64,000 nt of DNA from Sulfuricurvum sp. (GTDB lineage Bacteria; Campylobacterota; Campylobacteria; Campylobacterales; Sulfurimonadaceae). This document shows, piece by piece, positions 56,024 through 64,000 of the stretch. Position 1 is the stretch's first letter. Each line of letters opens with the position of its first letter. Both the position numbers and the translations under genes were made by a program. The notes beneath the pieces are model-generated. The model had not been told where the DNA came from and did not search any database. It saw only the letters and a list, made by a program, of their open reading frames with translations. The stretch lies in NCBI GenBank assembly GCA_030693335.1, contig JAUYAU010000018.1, forward strand, positions 1 to 64,000. The letters are read 5' to 3'.

Positions 56024-56755
56024 ATGAGTACAACTATTACAAAAATCGATCCAGAATCCGTTGAGTTTAAAACCGAACTTGAAAAAACCATCAAATTTAC
56101 AGATAAAGTTTGCAGTCAATTTGGTTTTGTTTACAATCCTGATGCTCAAATCAACGAAGGTATTCAACTAGGTTTAACGCGCAATAAAATGATGCACGGA
56201 AAGCGCTACTGCCCTTGTTTCTTTATCACTGGGAACAAAGAAGAAGACCGTATCTGCCCATGTAAACCGGCGTTAGAGCATGAAATCCCCGTTGACGGTG
56301 TTTGCCATTGCCAAATTTTTTGTACACCTGAATACGCAGCAGCGCAAGCAAAAACCGAAGAGCTTCAAGAAGTAACACACCAACATTCACGTGGCCTTAC
56401 CACCGAAGAGTGTGAATATTTACTTAAAAAACAAAATATTGATGCTGACGAGCTAACATCTCTCTTGGAAGCACGTGAATTGGGAATGGTTAATTTTAAA
56501 CTCGTTGACGTGCGCGAATGGATGGAGTGGAAATCCGCTCGAATTGAAGGAACGGATGTCCTTGTACCAACAAGCAACTTCTTTCAAACATTAACCGAAG
56601 CCAACTTAAGTATGGATGAGCATATTATTGTTTACTGTCATGTTGGAAGCAGAAGTGCCCATTGTCAGCGTATTTTGACAGATATGGGCTATTTAAAAGC
56701 TTCCAATCTTTATGGCGGTATCGTCGCCTACAGCGGTAAAACCATTCGTGGTTAA
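56024..56755 (+). CDS. Ferredoxin:thioredoxin reductase catalytic domain fused to a rhodanese
   Basis: A 243-residue two-domain protein. Residues 1-110 are an FTR beta-like domain with cysteine motifs CPC (63-65), CPC (78-80) and CHC (94-96), the signature for the 4Fe-4S cluster and active disulfide; spacing is CPC-X12-CPC-X13-CHC. Residues 125-243 are a rhodanese domain with LVDVREWMEWKSARIEGT and catalytic Cys205 in YCHVGSRSAHC. Neither domain has a signal peptide, so it works in the cytosol. It could pass electrons from ferredoxin to a sulfur or thioredoxin substrate bound by the rhodanese. Lies 9 bases after argG and 12 before rplI. Domain calls are firm, combined role is inference. Confidence 0.82.
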   Translation: MSTTITKIDPESVEFKTELEKTIKFTDKVCSQFGFVYNPDAQINEGIQLGLTRNKMMHGKRYCPCFFITGNKEEDRICPCKPALEHEIPVDGVCHCQIFCTPEYAAAQAKTEELQEVTHQHSRGLTTEECEYLLKKQNIDADELTSLLEARELGMVNFKLVDVREWMEWKSARIEGTDVLVPTSNFFQTLTEANLSMDEHIIVYCHVGSRSAHCQRILTDMGYLKASNLYGGIVAYSGKTIRG

Positions 56756-56767
56756 TCAAGGAGCATT

Positions 56768-57214
56768 ATGAAAGTATTACTAACCAAAGACGTCAAAGGT
56801 GTCGGTAAATCCGGAGAAATAAAAGACGTAGCAGATGGTTATGGCAAAAATTTCCTTATCGGAAAAGGGCTCGCCCTTGCTGCAACCAATGAAGTATTAA
56901 AACGATACGAATCAGACCAGCGCAAAAAAACAGCGAATGACGCAGCAGAAATTGAACGTCTCACTGCTATCAAAACCACTTTGGCTAATATTAAAGTGGT
57001 GATTACTAAAAAGCTAGGCGATACAGGCCATCTTTTTGGTTCCGTTACCAAAGATGAAATCACCCATGCACTGCAAGAACAGCACGGAATTGAAATCGAT
57101 AAGAAAGAACTGGATGCGAAACATGGTATCAAAACTGTCGGTACGCATGATCTGGATTTGAAATTAGGGCATGGTATCCATGCAACCCTTCACGTAGAGA
57201 TCAAAGGTGAGTAA
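56768..57214 (+). CDS. rplI: 50S ribosomal protein L9
   Basis: A 148-residue ribosomal protein: [21 protein letters not shown] and the conserved DGYGKNFLI in the N-domain, a central helix and C-domain [10 protein letters not shown]. Overlaps era by 8 bases. Confidence 0.97.
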   Translation: MKVLLTKDVKGVGKSGEIKDVADGYGKNFLIGKGLALAATNEVLKRYESDQRKKTANDAAEIERLTAIKTTLANIKVVITKKLGDTGHLFGSVTKDEITHALQEQHGIEIDKKELDAKHGIKTVGTHDLDLKLGHGIHATLHVEIKGE

Positions 57215-58085
57215 GGCCGGGTTCGTAGCTCTAATCGGGCGTCCAAACGCTGGAAAAAGCACCATGATGAATTGGATCTTAGGTGAAAAAATTGCCCTGG
57301 TCAGCCAAAAAGCCAATGCAACACGCAAACGCTCCAATGCCATCGTCATGCACAATGATGATCAGATTATTTTTGTAGATACCCCAGGTCTTCATCAAGC
57401 TGAAAAACTTCTCAACCAGTACATGCTCGAAGAAGCTTTAAAAGCTATCGGAGATTGTGATATTGTTGTTTATTTGGCACCGGCATCGGATAAAACAAGT
57501 TTTTATGAAAAATTTTTGGAGATCAATGGCGACAAACGTAAACACATTATTGTTCTAAGTAAAATCGACCAAATTTCCCAAAGTGATCTTCTTAAAAAAA
57601 TCGGTGAATATAACCAATACAGCGATAAGTTTGAAGCTCTCATCCCCATGTCAGTAACCAAAAATGTGGGTAAAGAAGATTTACTCAATACCATCGTCAA
57701 ACATCTAAACGAATCCCCTTATCTCTATGACCCCGAAAACATTACGACTGAGATGATACGGACTATTTATAAAGAGTTTATACGTGAAGCGATTTTTGAT
57801 AACATCAGTGATGAAATCCCCTATGAATCTGACGTATTAATCGATAAAATTGATGAAGACGCACCCACTGAACACATCCGCGCTACGATCATTGTTGAAA
57901 AAGAGTCCCAAAAAGGGATCATTATCGGAAAAGGCGGTGTTGCCATCAAGCGCATCGGTAAAAGTGCGCGTGAAAAAATTGAGCGGCTTGCTTCTAAACC
58001 TGTTTATTTGGAACTTTTTGTTTCTGTTAAAAAAGGGTGGAGCACCGATAAAAAGTTCTTAAGCGATTTAGGATACGAATGGTAA
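57207..58085 (+). CDS. era: GTPase Era
   Basis: A 292-residue GTPase for 16S rRNA and 30S maturation. GRPNAGKST (about 11-19) is G1, DTPGLH G3, LSKID G4; the C-terminal KH domain has [23 protein letters not shown]. The start is a GTG at 57207, overlapping the rplI stop. It is followed by the Pgp2-like gene with a 7-base overlap. Confidence 0.95.
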   Translation: MSKAGFVALIGRPNAGKSTMMNWILGEKIALVSQKANATRKRSNAIVMHNDDQIIFVDTPGLHQAEKLLNQYMLEEALKAIGDCDIVVYLAPASDKTSFYEKFLEINGDKRKHIIVLSKIDQISQSDLLKKIGEYNQYSDKFEALIPMSVTKNVGKEDLLNTIVKHLNESPYLYDPENITTEMIRTIYKEFIREAIFDNISDEIPYESDVLIDKIDEDAPTEHIRATIIVEKESQKGIIIGKGGVAIKRIGKSAREKIERLASKPVYLELFVSVKKGWSTDKKFLSDLGYEW

Positions 58086-59041
58086 AAAAACTTTTATTAC
58101 TTCCCATCTTCATTACCTCTTTATTTTCAGGCGAGGTTATGGACCTTTACCGTAGTGGTGGAATGAACGCCATACAAAAAGAGATTGACCACGGCATTTC
58201 GGATCCTTCCTTTTGGCAAATAAAACTCGCTCAAAAAGACCTCCGATTTGGCTATTATGAATCCACTAATTCTCTTTTAATTTGCGGAAAAGATCACTCC
58301 AGTCTTAACCTTTATCGAAAAGATAAAAATGAACGTTTTACTCTTCTAAAAACTATCCCCGCATTTACCGGAAAATATGATGGTGACAAAGTAAATGAAG
58401 GGGACAGAAGAACCCCTATTGGTGCTTATACCATAACGCAAAAACTCAATACCGTCAACCCTTTTTACGGTCCAATGGCATTTGTTACTTCTTACCCTAA
58501 TCTTTATGATCGTATTCGCGGTAAAAACGGTTCCGGTATCTGGATTCACGGTGTCCCCTTAGAAGGAGATCGTGACAACTTTACCAAAGGATGTATCGCT
58601 ATCAATAACGATGAGCTCACAGGCTTAGATCAATCCATCGATTACAAAAATACGATATTATTAATTGATTCAAAACTAAGAGAACATGCAACCTCCCCTT
58701 ACGTAACAATCACCTCGCAACTGTATAAATGGAGATATGCATGGAAATACAACGATTTTCAAGCTTACCTTTCTTTTTATGATACCACTTTTGTACGTTA
58801 CGATGGAATGGAATACTATGATTTTAAAAATTACAAACAACGTATTTTTGATAAAAAAGAGTCCAAAGAAATTCTTTTTTCAAATCTCAATATTATCCCC
58901 TACCCCGGTGAACGCCCAAATTTATATATGGTGACTTTTGATGAAACTTACACCAGTGATAGCCATAATTTTTCCGGACAAAAAGTGCTAATGCTCTTAC
59001 TCAATAACGACCATACTATTTCCATTATTTCTGAGCAATAA
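58079..59041 (+). CDS. pgp2: L,D-carboxypeptidase/transpeptidase-fold protein, Pgp2/Csd6-like
   Basis: A 320-residue exported protein: signal peptide (LLLLPIFITSLFSG), a YkuD domain with His157 in GIWIHGVP and catalytic Cys172 in TKGCIAINN, and a C-terminal NTF2-like domain (about 215-320). In C. jejuni Pgp2 and H. pylori Csd6 this architecture trims tetrapeptides to tripeptides and is needed for helical shape. The next gene is the Pgp1/Csd4 partner. Strong by architecture and context. Confidence 0.85.
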   Translation: MVKKLLLLPIFITSLFSGEVMDLYRSGGMNAIQKEIDHGISDPSFWQIKLAQKDLRFGYYESTNSLLICGKDHSSLNLYRKDKNERFTLLKTIPAFTGKYDGDKVNEGDRRTPIGAYTITQKLNTVNPFYGPMAFVTSYPNLYDRIRGKNGSGIWIHGVPLEGDRDNFTKGCIAINNDELTGLDQSIDYKNTILLIDSKLREHATSPYVTITSQLYKWRYAWKYNDFQAYLSFYDTTFVRYDGMEYYDFKNYKQRIFDKKESKEILFSNLNIIPYPGERPNLYMVTFDETYTSDSHNFSGQKVLMLLLNNDHTISIISEQ

Positions 59042-59042
59042 G

Positions 59043-60329
59043 ATGCGGTTGTTACTCTCTCTATTTCTACTAAACTCACTTACACAAGCCCTCCCTTTTT
59101 CTCTTATCAAACATGAGTCCTCCTCAGAGCAAGGGCCTACCCTTTTCGTTATAGGCGGTATCCACGGTAACGAACCCGGAAGTTATTTTGCAGCATCTGT
59201 CTTAGCCCAATATTACACAATAACCAAGGGAAATCTATGGGTTATACCTAATTTAAATCATAAAAGCATTATGATGAACAGTCGCGGTATCAATGGCGAT
59301 ATGAATCGAAAATTTGCAGATATAGACATTAGTGATGCAGATTATCCCATTGTTAATGAACTGAAAAAAATAATAACCGACCCGCAAGTTGACCTTATCC
59401 TCAATTTACATGACGGGCATGGTTTTTACCGTAAAGAATACAAAAATACTATCTTTAATCCAGGAGCTTGGGGGCAAACTTGCGTAATAGACCAAGGGAC
59501 TTTGGACTGTGATCACCAATATAAGGACCTAAGCACTATCGCTTCGCAAGTCAGCCAAGGACTCAATGATGGATTGATTCAAGATCATCACATTTTTGAT
59601 GTACGTAATACAAACACTCGCTTTGATGATGAAGCAATGAAGCATTCTCTAACATTTTTTGCCATCAATAATAACAAACCAGCTTTTGCAATTGAAACTT
59701 CCAAAAATCTGCCTACCTTAGAAGAAAAAGTTTTTTATCAACTCAGGGCTATTGAGGGATATATGCAGTATATGGGAATTTCTTATCAGCGCCCCTTTGA
59801 ATTAACCGCTGAAAATCTAAAAAAGATTATAAAAAACAATGGCAATGTTACAATTAATAACAAAATCAATCTAAGTTTAGAAAACTTAAGAAAAGATTTA
59901 AGTTTTATTCCGCTAGAATCAAAGAGTAATGGTTTCAGCTTTACCCATCCGCTAGGAGGTATGCTGCAAGATGGAGGAAAGTACAATCTCTATATTGGGA
60001 ATCAAAAGATTTCATCGCTATCGCCAAGTGTTCATGCGCCTGGGCAATGTAGTGAGCAAATAGGTATAGAGATTGATGGTAAAGTAGAAAAACTTGATTT
60101 TGCTAAAGAATACATAATAACAGCCGATGTTAGCATTATTAATAAGTCACTAACACGAACAAATATCATCGGATTTACCCATGAAAGTAAAAAAGATGAA
60201 AGTAATATCCATGTTACACTAAAAGATTTTGATCCAAAGTACTCAATCGACAAAGAGGCAAAAACCTATCGGATTGAGTTTTACCGAGAGAATGACTTTT
60301 GCGGCATGACATTGATACATTTTAAATAG
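59043..60329 (+). CDS. pgp1: D,L-carboxypeptidase, Pgp1/Csd4-like M14 peptidase
   Basis: A 428-residue exported M14 metallopeptidase. Signal peptide (LLLSLFLLNSLTQAL), zinc ligands His41 and Glu44 in IHGNEPGS, His123 in NLHDGHGF and a catalytic Glu in FAIETSKN. The C-terminal half is beta-rich (about 260-428), as in Csd4. It removes the terminal residue of peptidoglycan tripeptides and determines helical shape with Pgp2. H. pylori Csd4 is reported to use Gln as the first zinc ligand; here it is His. Confidence 0.87.
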   Translation: MRLLLSLFLLNSLTQALPFSLIKHESSSEQGPTLFVIGGIHGNEPGSYFAASVLAQYYTITKGNLWVIPNLNHKSIMMNSRGINGDMNRKFADIDISDADYPIVNELKKIITDPQVDLILNLHDGHGFYRKEYKNTIFNPGAWGQTCVIDQGTLDCDHQYKDLSTIASQVSQGLNDGLIQDHHIFDVRNTNTRFDDEAMKHSLTFFAINNNKPAFAIETSKNLPTLEEKVFYQLRAIEGYMQYMGISYQRPFELTAENLKKIIKNNGNVTINNKINLSLENLRKDLSFIPLESKSNGFSFTHPLGGMLQDGGKYNLYIGNQKISSLSPSVHAPGQCSEQIGIEIDGKVEKLDFAKEYIITADVSIINKSLTRTNIIGFTHESKKDESNIHVTLKDFDPKYSIDKEAKTYRIEFYRENDFCGMTLIHFK

Positions 60330-60338
60330 GAAAATAGG

Positions 60339-61874
60339 ATGAGCAAACAGCAAACGTTTTCAACTATCATATCAGCCAATCCTTATCGGAAAGACTTTTG
60401 TGTTGGTACGTTAAACAGCATTTCTAGCATTGCTTCACCGTCATTTTCAAAAGAGCAGTACGCTGTCTCTTTTTTAAATACTAAGGGATTTATCTCTGCT
60501 TTAATCGGTATTAGTAAAAATGTCCCTGAAGATGATGTGTACGATGCCCTAGAGAATAAAGTTTATGAAGAACTGGCCCTTGATATAGCGGTTGAATACC
60601 AATTTCAGTACATTGAAGCTATTCACAGCTCTACAGAAAGCGAGCGTTTTTACCACGTATTTATTGTAGATCCTCTTACATTGGAACAAGAATTTGTTCC
60701 AACTGTTCAAGCCATCAAATACATTGATCAAATCGTACCTGTACCGCTATTACTAAAATCACTTTATGTCAAAGAAATATTAGACAGCAGTGGAACTCAC
60801 GGATTTGTCTACTTTCAAGAAAATGACGCATTTTTTACGATTTACAGAGATCAAGAATTCGTCTATACGAAATCCCTGAAATACTCTCTAAAGCAAATGC
60901 ATGAGCGTTTTTCTGAGATACTGGGTGAAGTAATTGATTTAGAAAGTTTTGAAAATATTTTATCGATGCAAGGATTGAACCCAAGTAATTCAGAATATCA
61001 AAAAGCTTTTTTCAAACTTTTTGGAGAGGTTTTTCTCCACATTAATGATATTATCACTTATGCTAAACGGGCTTTTGAAATAAAGCAGTTTGATGCTATA
61101 TACACAGGTACATCTGTCGGTAGTATCGGCGGCTTGGATGAGTATGCACAAACCTATCTTGGGCTCAAAGCACATCCGTTTGAATTTGATTACGGATTTA
61201 AAACAGCTGATAAGGTTGTCGATCAAATTCATCAATTAATGCATCTCTACGCACGTCTTGAATCCGAAGATCGCTACGAGTGTAATTTTACAATATTTCA
61301 CCGCCCTCCGCCATTTGCCAAACGTGACAGCGGAAAGCTCATTTTAGTTGTAGCAGCTTCTTTGGCAGCGGCATTGCTTTATCCAGGTACCTATTGGGGA
61401 CTGTCGTATGTTGAAGAGTTTCATTATGCTCTTATGAATCAAGAATATGAAAAAGTACATATTGAAAAAATAACCCGCGAGCAAATCATTAATTTGAAAA
61501 CGGCAAACAAAAATGCCGCTCAAACACTTTTGGATGCCCAAAAAACAGCTTATAAGCAAAAGCAAGACACCTTAACTCAAGTTCATGACAAAAAAGTCAA
61601 CTATCCTATGAAAGCCAAAATTGCAGCTGATTTTACACGCAGTTTCAATCAGTATCGTGTCAAATTACAATCCATGGGGTACAGTGAAGAGAGCAACTCA
61701 ACCGTGAAAACGTTTAATTTTATGCTTACTGCTGCAAAAACACAAGACATTACCGCACTTCTCAAACATTTAACCGATACCAAAAGAGATCGATATGATT
61801 TTGATCTTCAGTTAATTTCCTATGATGGCAACACTTCGTCTTATCTTAGTGAGCTCAAGGCGGTACTCAAATGA
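60339..61874 (+). CDS. Fused PilM/PilN-like (GspL/MshI-like) pilus assembly protein
   Basis: A 511-residue protein. The first ~325 residues look like a cytosolic actin-fold domain (PilM/GspL type; VPLLLKSLYVKEIL; AIYTGTSVGSIGGLDEYA). A membrane helix lies at about 333-352 (LILVVAASLAAALLY), and a periplasmic coiled-coil part follows to the end, like PilN. Similarity is weak; gene order supports the call because PilO-like, PilP-like and secretin genes follow. It would join the inner-membrane platform of an MSHA/type IV-like system. Confidence 0.65.
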   Translation: MSKQQTFSTIISANPYRKDFCVGTLNSISSIASPSFSKEQYAVSFLNTKGFISALIGISKNVPEDDVYDALENKVYEELALDIAVEYQFQYIEAIHSSTESERFYHVFIVDPLTLEQEFVPTVQAIKYIDQIVPVPLLLKSLYVKEILDSSGTHGFVYFQENDAFFTIYRDQEFVYTKSLKYSLKQMHERFSEILGEVIDLESFENILSMQGLNPSNSEYQKAFFKLFGEVFLHINDIITYAKRAFEIKQFDAIYTGTSVGSIGGLDEYAQTYLGLKAHPFEFDYGFKTADKVVDQIHQLMHLYARLESEDRYECNFTIFHRPPPFAKRDSGKLILVVAASLAAALLYPGTYWGLSYVEEFHYALMNQEYEKVHIEKITREQIINLKTANKNAAQTLLDAQKTAYKQKQDTLTQVHDKKVNYPMKAKIAADFTRSFNQYRVKLQSMGYSEESNSTVKTFNFMLTAAKTQDITALLKHLTDTKRDRYDFDLQLISYDGNTSSYLSELKAVLK

Positions 61875-62506
61875 AATTTAATATCGAGAACTACCTCTAT
61901 ACTCTAGATCAGGCACTTTCGTCGAAAAGTGAACGCGATAAAATGATGATGTTTGTAATGATCTTCGCTTCGTTGTTTGCATTTTCATATCTTCTTTTAT
62001 GGGAAAGTTCTGAAGCGTCTTTCAAAATATCCCATGAAAAAGCCATTAAGATGGAGAGCGATCTCTCTCATGATAAAAATTACTTAGAAGCTAATCCTGT
62101 TGAAAGAATTGCTCAAATTGAACAAGAAACCGTTGCTATCCAAATGGAAGAACAGCGTTACATTCAATACAACAACTACATCAAAGATCAGCTTGAACAA
62201 ATTTCATCACTCTATTATGATGAAAAAGTATGGGGTGGTTATTTGGATTCAGTTTCCAAATACGCACGCACTTATAATGTTAAATTACTTAACTTTGGAA
62301 ATACACTTACAATGGACAATAGCGCATTTGGACATGTCCTAGACATAAGTATCAAGGCAGAGGGAGCCTACAAAAATACCCTAAAGTTCATCAATGCATT
62401 AGAACAAAGCTATCTTGTTGTTGATCTTCATGATATGGATTTAACAGCAGATAAAAAATTAACAAGTGATTTAAACATCTCAGTATGGGGGATCGTACGA
62501 CAATGA
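61871..62506 (+). CDS. PilO/MshJ-like pilus assembly protein
   Basis: A 211-residue protein with one membrane helix (about 26-45, MMMFVMIFASLFAFSYLLL), a coiled coil, and a C-terminal ferredoxin-like domain (VLDISIKAEGAYKNTLKFINALEQ) typical of PilO/MshJ. Start overlaps the preceding stop (ATGA). Forms the inner-membrane ring with PilN. Confidence 0.7.
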   Translation: MKFNIENYLYTLDQALSSKSERDKMMMFVMIFASLFAFSYLLLWESSEASFKISHEKAIKMESDLSHDKNYLEANPVERIAQIEQETVAIQMEEQRYIQYNNYIKDQLEQISSLYYDEKVWGGYLDSVSKYARTYNVKLLNFGNTLTMDNSAFGHVLDISIKAEGAYKNTLKFINALEQSYLVVDLHDMDLTADKKLTSDLNISVWGIVRQ

Positions 62507-63027
62507 AAACACTTGCTATCACCTCAATTGTTCTAACACTGACACTTCAGGCGTCTAATCCTATTAATACTCCAATGACCTTACCGTCTGTTGGAAATGT
62601 TACAGTTCTACAAGCTAAGAGCGATAAAGAAGTGGCATGGGTAGATGAACAAATTCAAGCAATTCTTCCATCAAGGATCGGTGTTGCGGATGGGTTTATA
62701 AATTCACTCAATGATCCTATAAAATATGTATCCCTTGCACTCAAAGATGGGAATGGTGGCATAAAGCTTTTAGCACCTCCTAAATTAGGTGGACTTCCTA
62801 GCATGCCTCTAGTTGCACAAATTGTGGAAGAGCCGTTACGTCTACAGGGCTTGATGAATAAATCTGCCCTCATAAATGGAAAATGGTATCGTATGAATGA
62901 TGCTGTTCGCAGCTATACATTAGCTGAGATAAAACCAGATTCGATTTTGTTATCTGGTAGTAAAGGTCAAAAACTGATCTTATTTATCAGTAAGCAAAAT
63001 ACTAATATCAAAATTAATACCAAATAG
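62503..63027 (+). CDS. PilP/MshK-like periplasmic protein
   Basis: A 174-residue exported protein: signal peptide (MKTLAITSIVLTLTLQAS) and a small C-terminal beta domain (LINGKWYRMNDAVRSYTLAEI; SILLSGSKGQKLILF), the homology-region-like fold that connects inner platform to secretin. Start at 62503 follows GGGGGAT and overlaps the PilO-like stop (ATGA). Name from context plus fold-like features. Confidence 0.65.
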   Translation: MKTLAITSIVLTLTLQASNPINTPMTLPSVGNVTVLQAKSDKEVAWVDEQIQAILPSRIGVADGFINSLNDPIKYVSLALKDGNGGIKLLAPPKLGGLPSMPLVAQIVEEPLRLQGLMNKSALINGKWYRMNDAVRSYTLAEIKPDSILLSGSKGQKLILFISKQNTNIKINTK

Positions 63028-63036
63028 GGAAGCACC

Positions 63037-64000
63037 ATGAGACCAGTATTTACTTTAAATGCACGAGCATTCTTATTATCCGTTGCTACAGCTACACTCC
63101 TAACAACATCAGCTTACGCTGACTGCACCTATGAGTTATTTTCAATATCGCTTCCGTTAAAGGGACCAGTGTCGGTGATTTCATCGATCAGATCAGTGAT
63201 GAATGCGGTATGAGTGTCATCGTAACGGATGAAGAAGCTGAAAATATCCTCAAAAAACAGATGAACAAAACGTATCTGAAAAACTTGACGATCAATGAAG
63301 TTCTTGACTTAATCATCAAAGAAAATAATCTTCAATATACGCTTCAAAACAATGTTCTAAAAATTGCTTATTTAACAACTAAAACCTACCATGTTAATTA
63401 TATCGCTGGAGAACGCAAGGGGAATGCCAGTACCAATATCCGCTTGAGTTCTAATACAGGAATGGCACCTGGTGGTGCCACTGGTGGTACGATGGGTGGT
63501 GCCACTGGTGGTATGATGGGTGGTGCCATGGGTGGAGGTATGAGTGGTGCTTCCTCTGCATCTGGAACCAATATCACCTCAACAGATGAAGTCACCTTTT
63601 GGAATAAGCTAAATGAGGAAATCAAAAGTATTCTTAATCGCCCTGAAGATAGCTATAGACAAAATAATGCATTAGACCAAAACAGCAGTGATGTTCATCA
63701 CATCTACATAAATAAAAATGCAGGACTGGTCACAGTCACCGCAACCAATAAGCAAATGCAACGTCTCGATAAATACATAGAAGATTTAGAAAAAAAGATG
63801 CAAACTCAAGTTATGATTGACGTAAAAATCTACAGTGTCACATTTTCTGATGCTAGCTCAACGGGTATCGATTGGGCGCAACTGTATGCTTTGCAAAATG
63901 TAAATCTAGGATTTAATCTATACAATACCAAAAACATAACCGAGTTTACCGGTACTGCCAGAGATAATATAATAAGTGATATTGAAACAGTTACTCTGGG
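63037..64000 (+). CDS. MshL/PilQ-type secretin, frameshifted near the N-terminus and cut by the window end
   Basis: A signal peptide (RAFLLSVATATLLTTSAYADC) starts at ATG 63037 with AGGGA as RBS, but that frame stops at TGA 63211-63213 after 58 codons. From about 63141 a different frame reads secretin N-domain residues (GTSVGDFIDQISDECGMSV, then NKTYLKNLTINEVLDLIIKE) and continues open to the edge with TQVMIDVKIYSVTFSDA. A missing or two additional bases in TTATTTTCAATATC (63137-63150) restores one frame. This could be a sequencing error, a real mutation, or rarely programmed slippage. An alternative downstream ATG is at 63210. Secretin would form the outer-membrane pore. Confidence 0.75.
63471..63542 (+). 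repeat. 24-bp tandem repeat, three copies, inside the secretin gene
   Basis: Copies at 63471-63494, 63495-63518 (both GGTGGTGCCACTGGTGGT plus a variable ACGATG or TATGATG-like end) and a diverged third at 63519-63542. They encode GGATGGTM, GGATGGMM and GGAMGGGM, a flexible Gly/Met linker between secretin domains. Units of 24 bp keep the frame if the number changes. Confidence 0.85.

Noticed and set aside
63121-63160. Programmed -1 frameshift in the secretin
   Set aside because: No X XXY YYZ heptamer is in phase with the signal-peptide frame and no downstream stem is evident, so error or mutation is more likely.

Overview
The window looks like chromosomal DNA of a free-living Campylobacterota (Epsilonproteobacteria), most like the Sulfuricurvum/Sulfurimonas group. 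The evidence is a single co-oriented run rplU-rpmA-obgE-proB-fmt-birA-parA-parB-atpF'FHAGDC-tolQRAB-pal, an ATP synthase locus without the a and c subunit genes, a Pgp2/Pgp1 (Csd6/Csd4-like) peptidoglycan-trimming pair, a futalosine-type nucleosidase, and moderately AT-rich DNA. The genus is an inference. Genes are densely packed, with many ATGA or TAATG overlaps, and no gap between genes exceeds about 300 bases (the largest is 37879-38165).

Layout. 1-4940: the end of a membrane-protein gene, a YjdF/DUF2238 membrane protein, then a minus-strand metal-handling cluster (two tiny exported proteins, a TolC-like lipoprotein, a Tat-exported multicopper oxidase and an SO_0444/ArsP-type permease). 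5075-7260: LemA, a DUF3137 partner and a YigZ/IMPACT protein. 7388-10253: a two-subunit 2-oxoacid:acceptor oxidoreductase (KorAB type), followed by the initiator tRNA. 10516-15870: MutY facing a minus-strand housekeeping run (TtcA-like, MTA/SAH nucleosidase, amidohydrolase, FabD, a small AAA/Fis-type regulator, SlyD). 15947-32000: Tol-Pal, F1Fo ATP synthase, ParAB, BirA, Fmt, ProB, Obg, L27 and L21.

32193-37878: an accessory sulfur/thiol/arsenic-flavoured island. A rhodanese-DUF302-DsrE operon diverges from an ArsR-family regulator with three cysteines. Next come two methyltransferases, a second SlyD-like isomerase, an ArsC-like reductase and SelO. 38135-48218: a MarR regulator with a palindromic operator, followed by two complete tripartite pumps in one run (RND trio, then EmrA/EmrB/TolC trio).

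48215-53587: RidA, a periplasmic thioredoxin-fold protein, DapE, a short MutS-family ATPase resembling the MutS7 lineage but without its HNH tail, a small unknown protein and an MFS transporter. 53591-54718: a flagellar unit (flaG, fliS and a small possible chaperone) behind a convincing sigma-28 promoter. 54797-58085: ArgG, a ferredoxin:thioredoxin-reductase/rhodanese fusion, L9 and Era. 58079-64000: the two cell-shape peptidases, then an MSHA/type IV pilus-type assembly operon. It contains a fused PilM/PilN-like protein, PilO-like and PilP-like proteins, and a secretin whose reading frame is broken near its N-terminus and which contains a 24-bp tandem repeat. The operon runs off the window edge.

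The most noteworthy items are the FTR-rhodanese fusion, the HNH-less MutS7-like protein, the frameshifted secretin with its repeat, the Cys-rich sulfur island, and the metal cluster with two tiny exported proteins.
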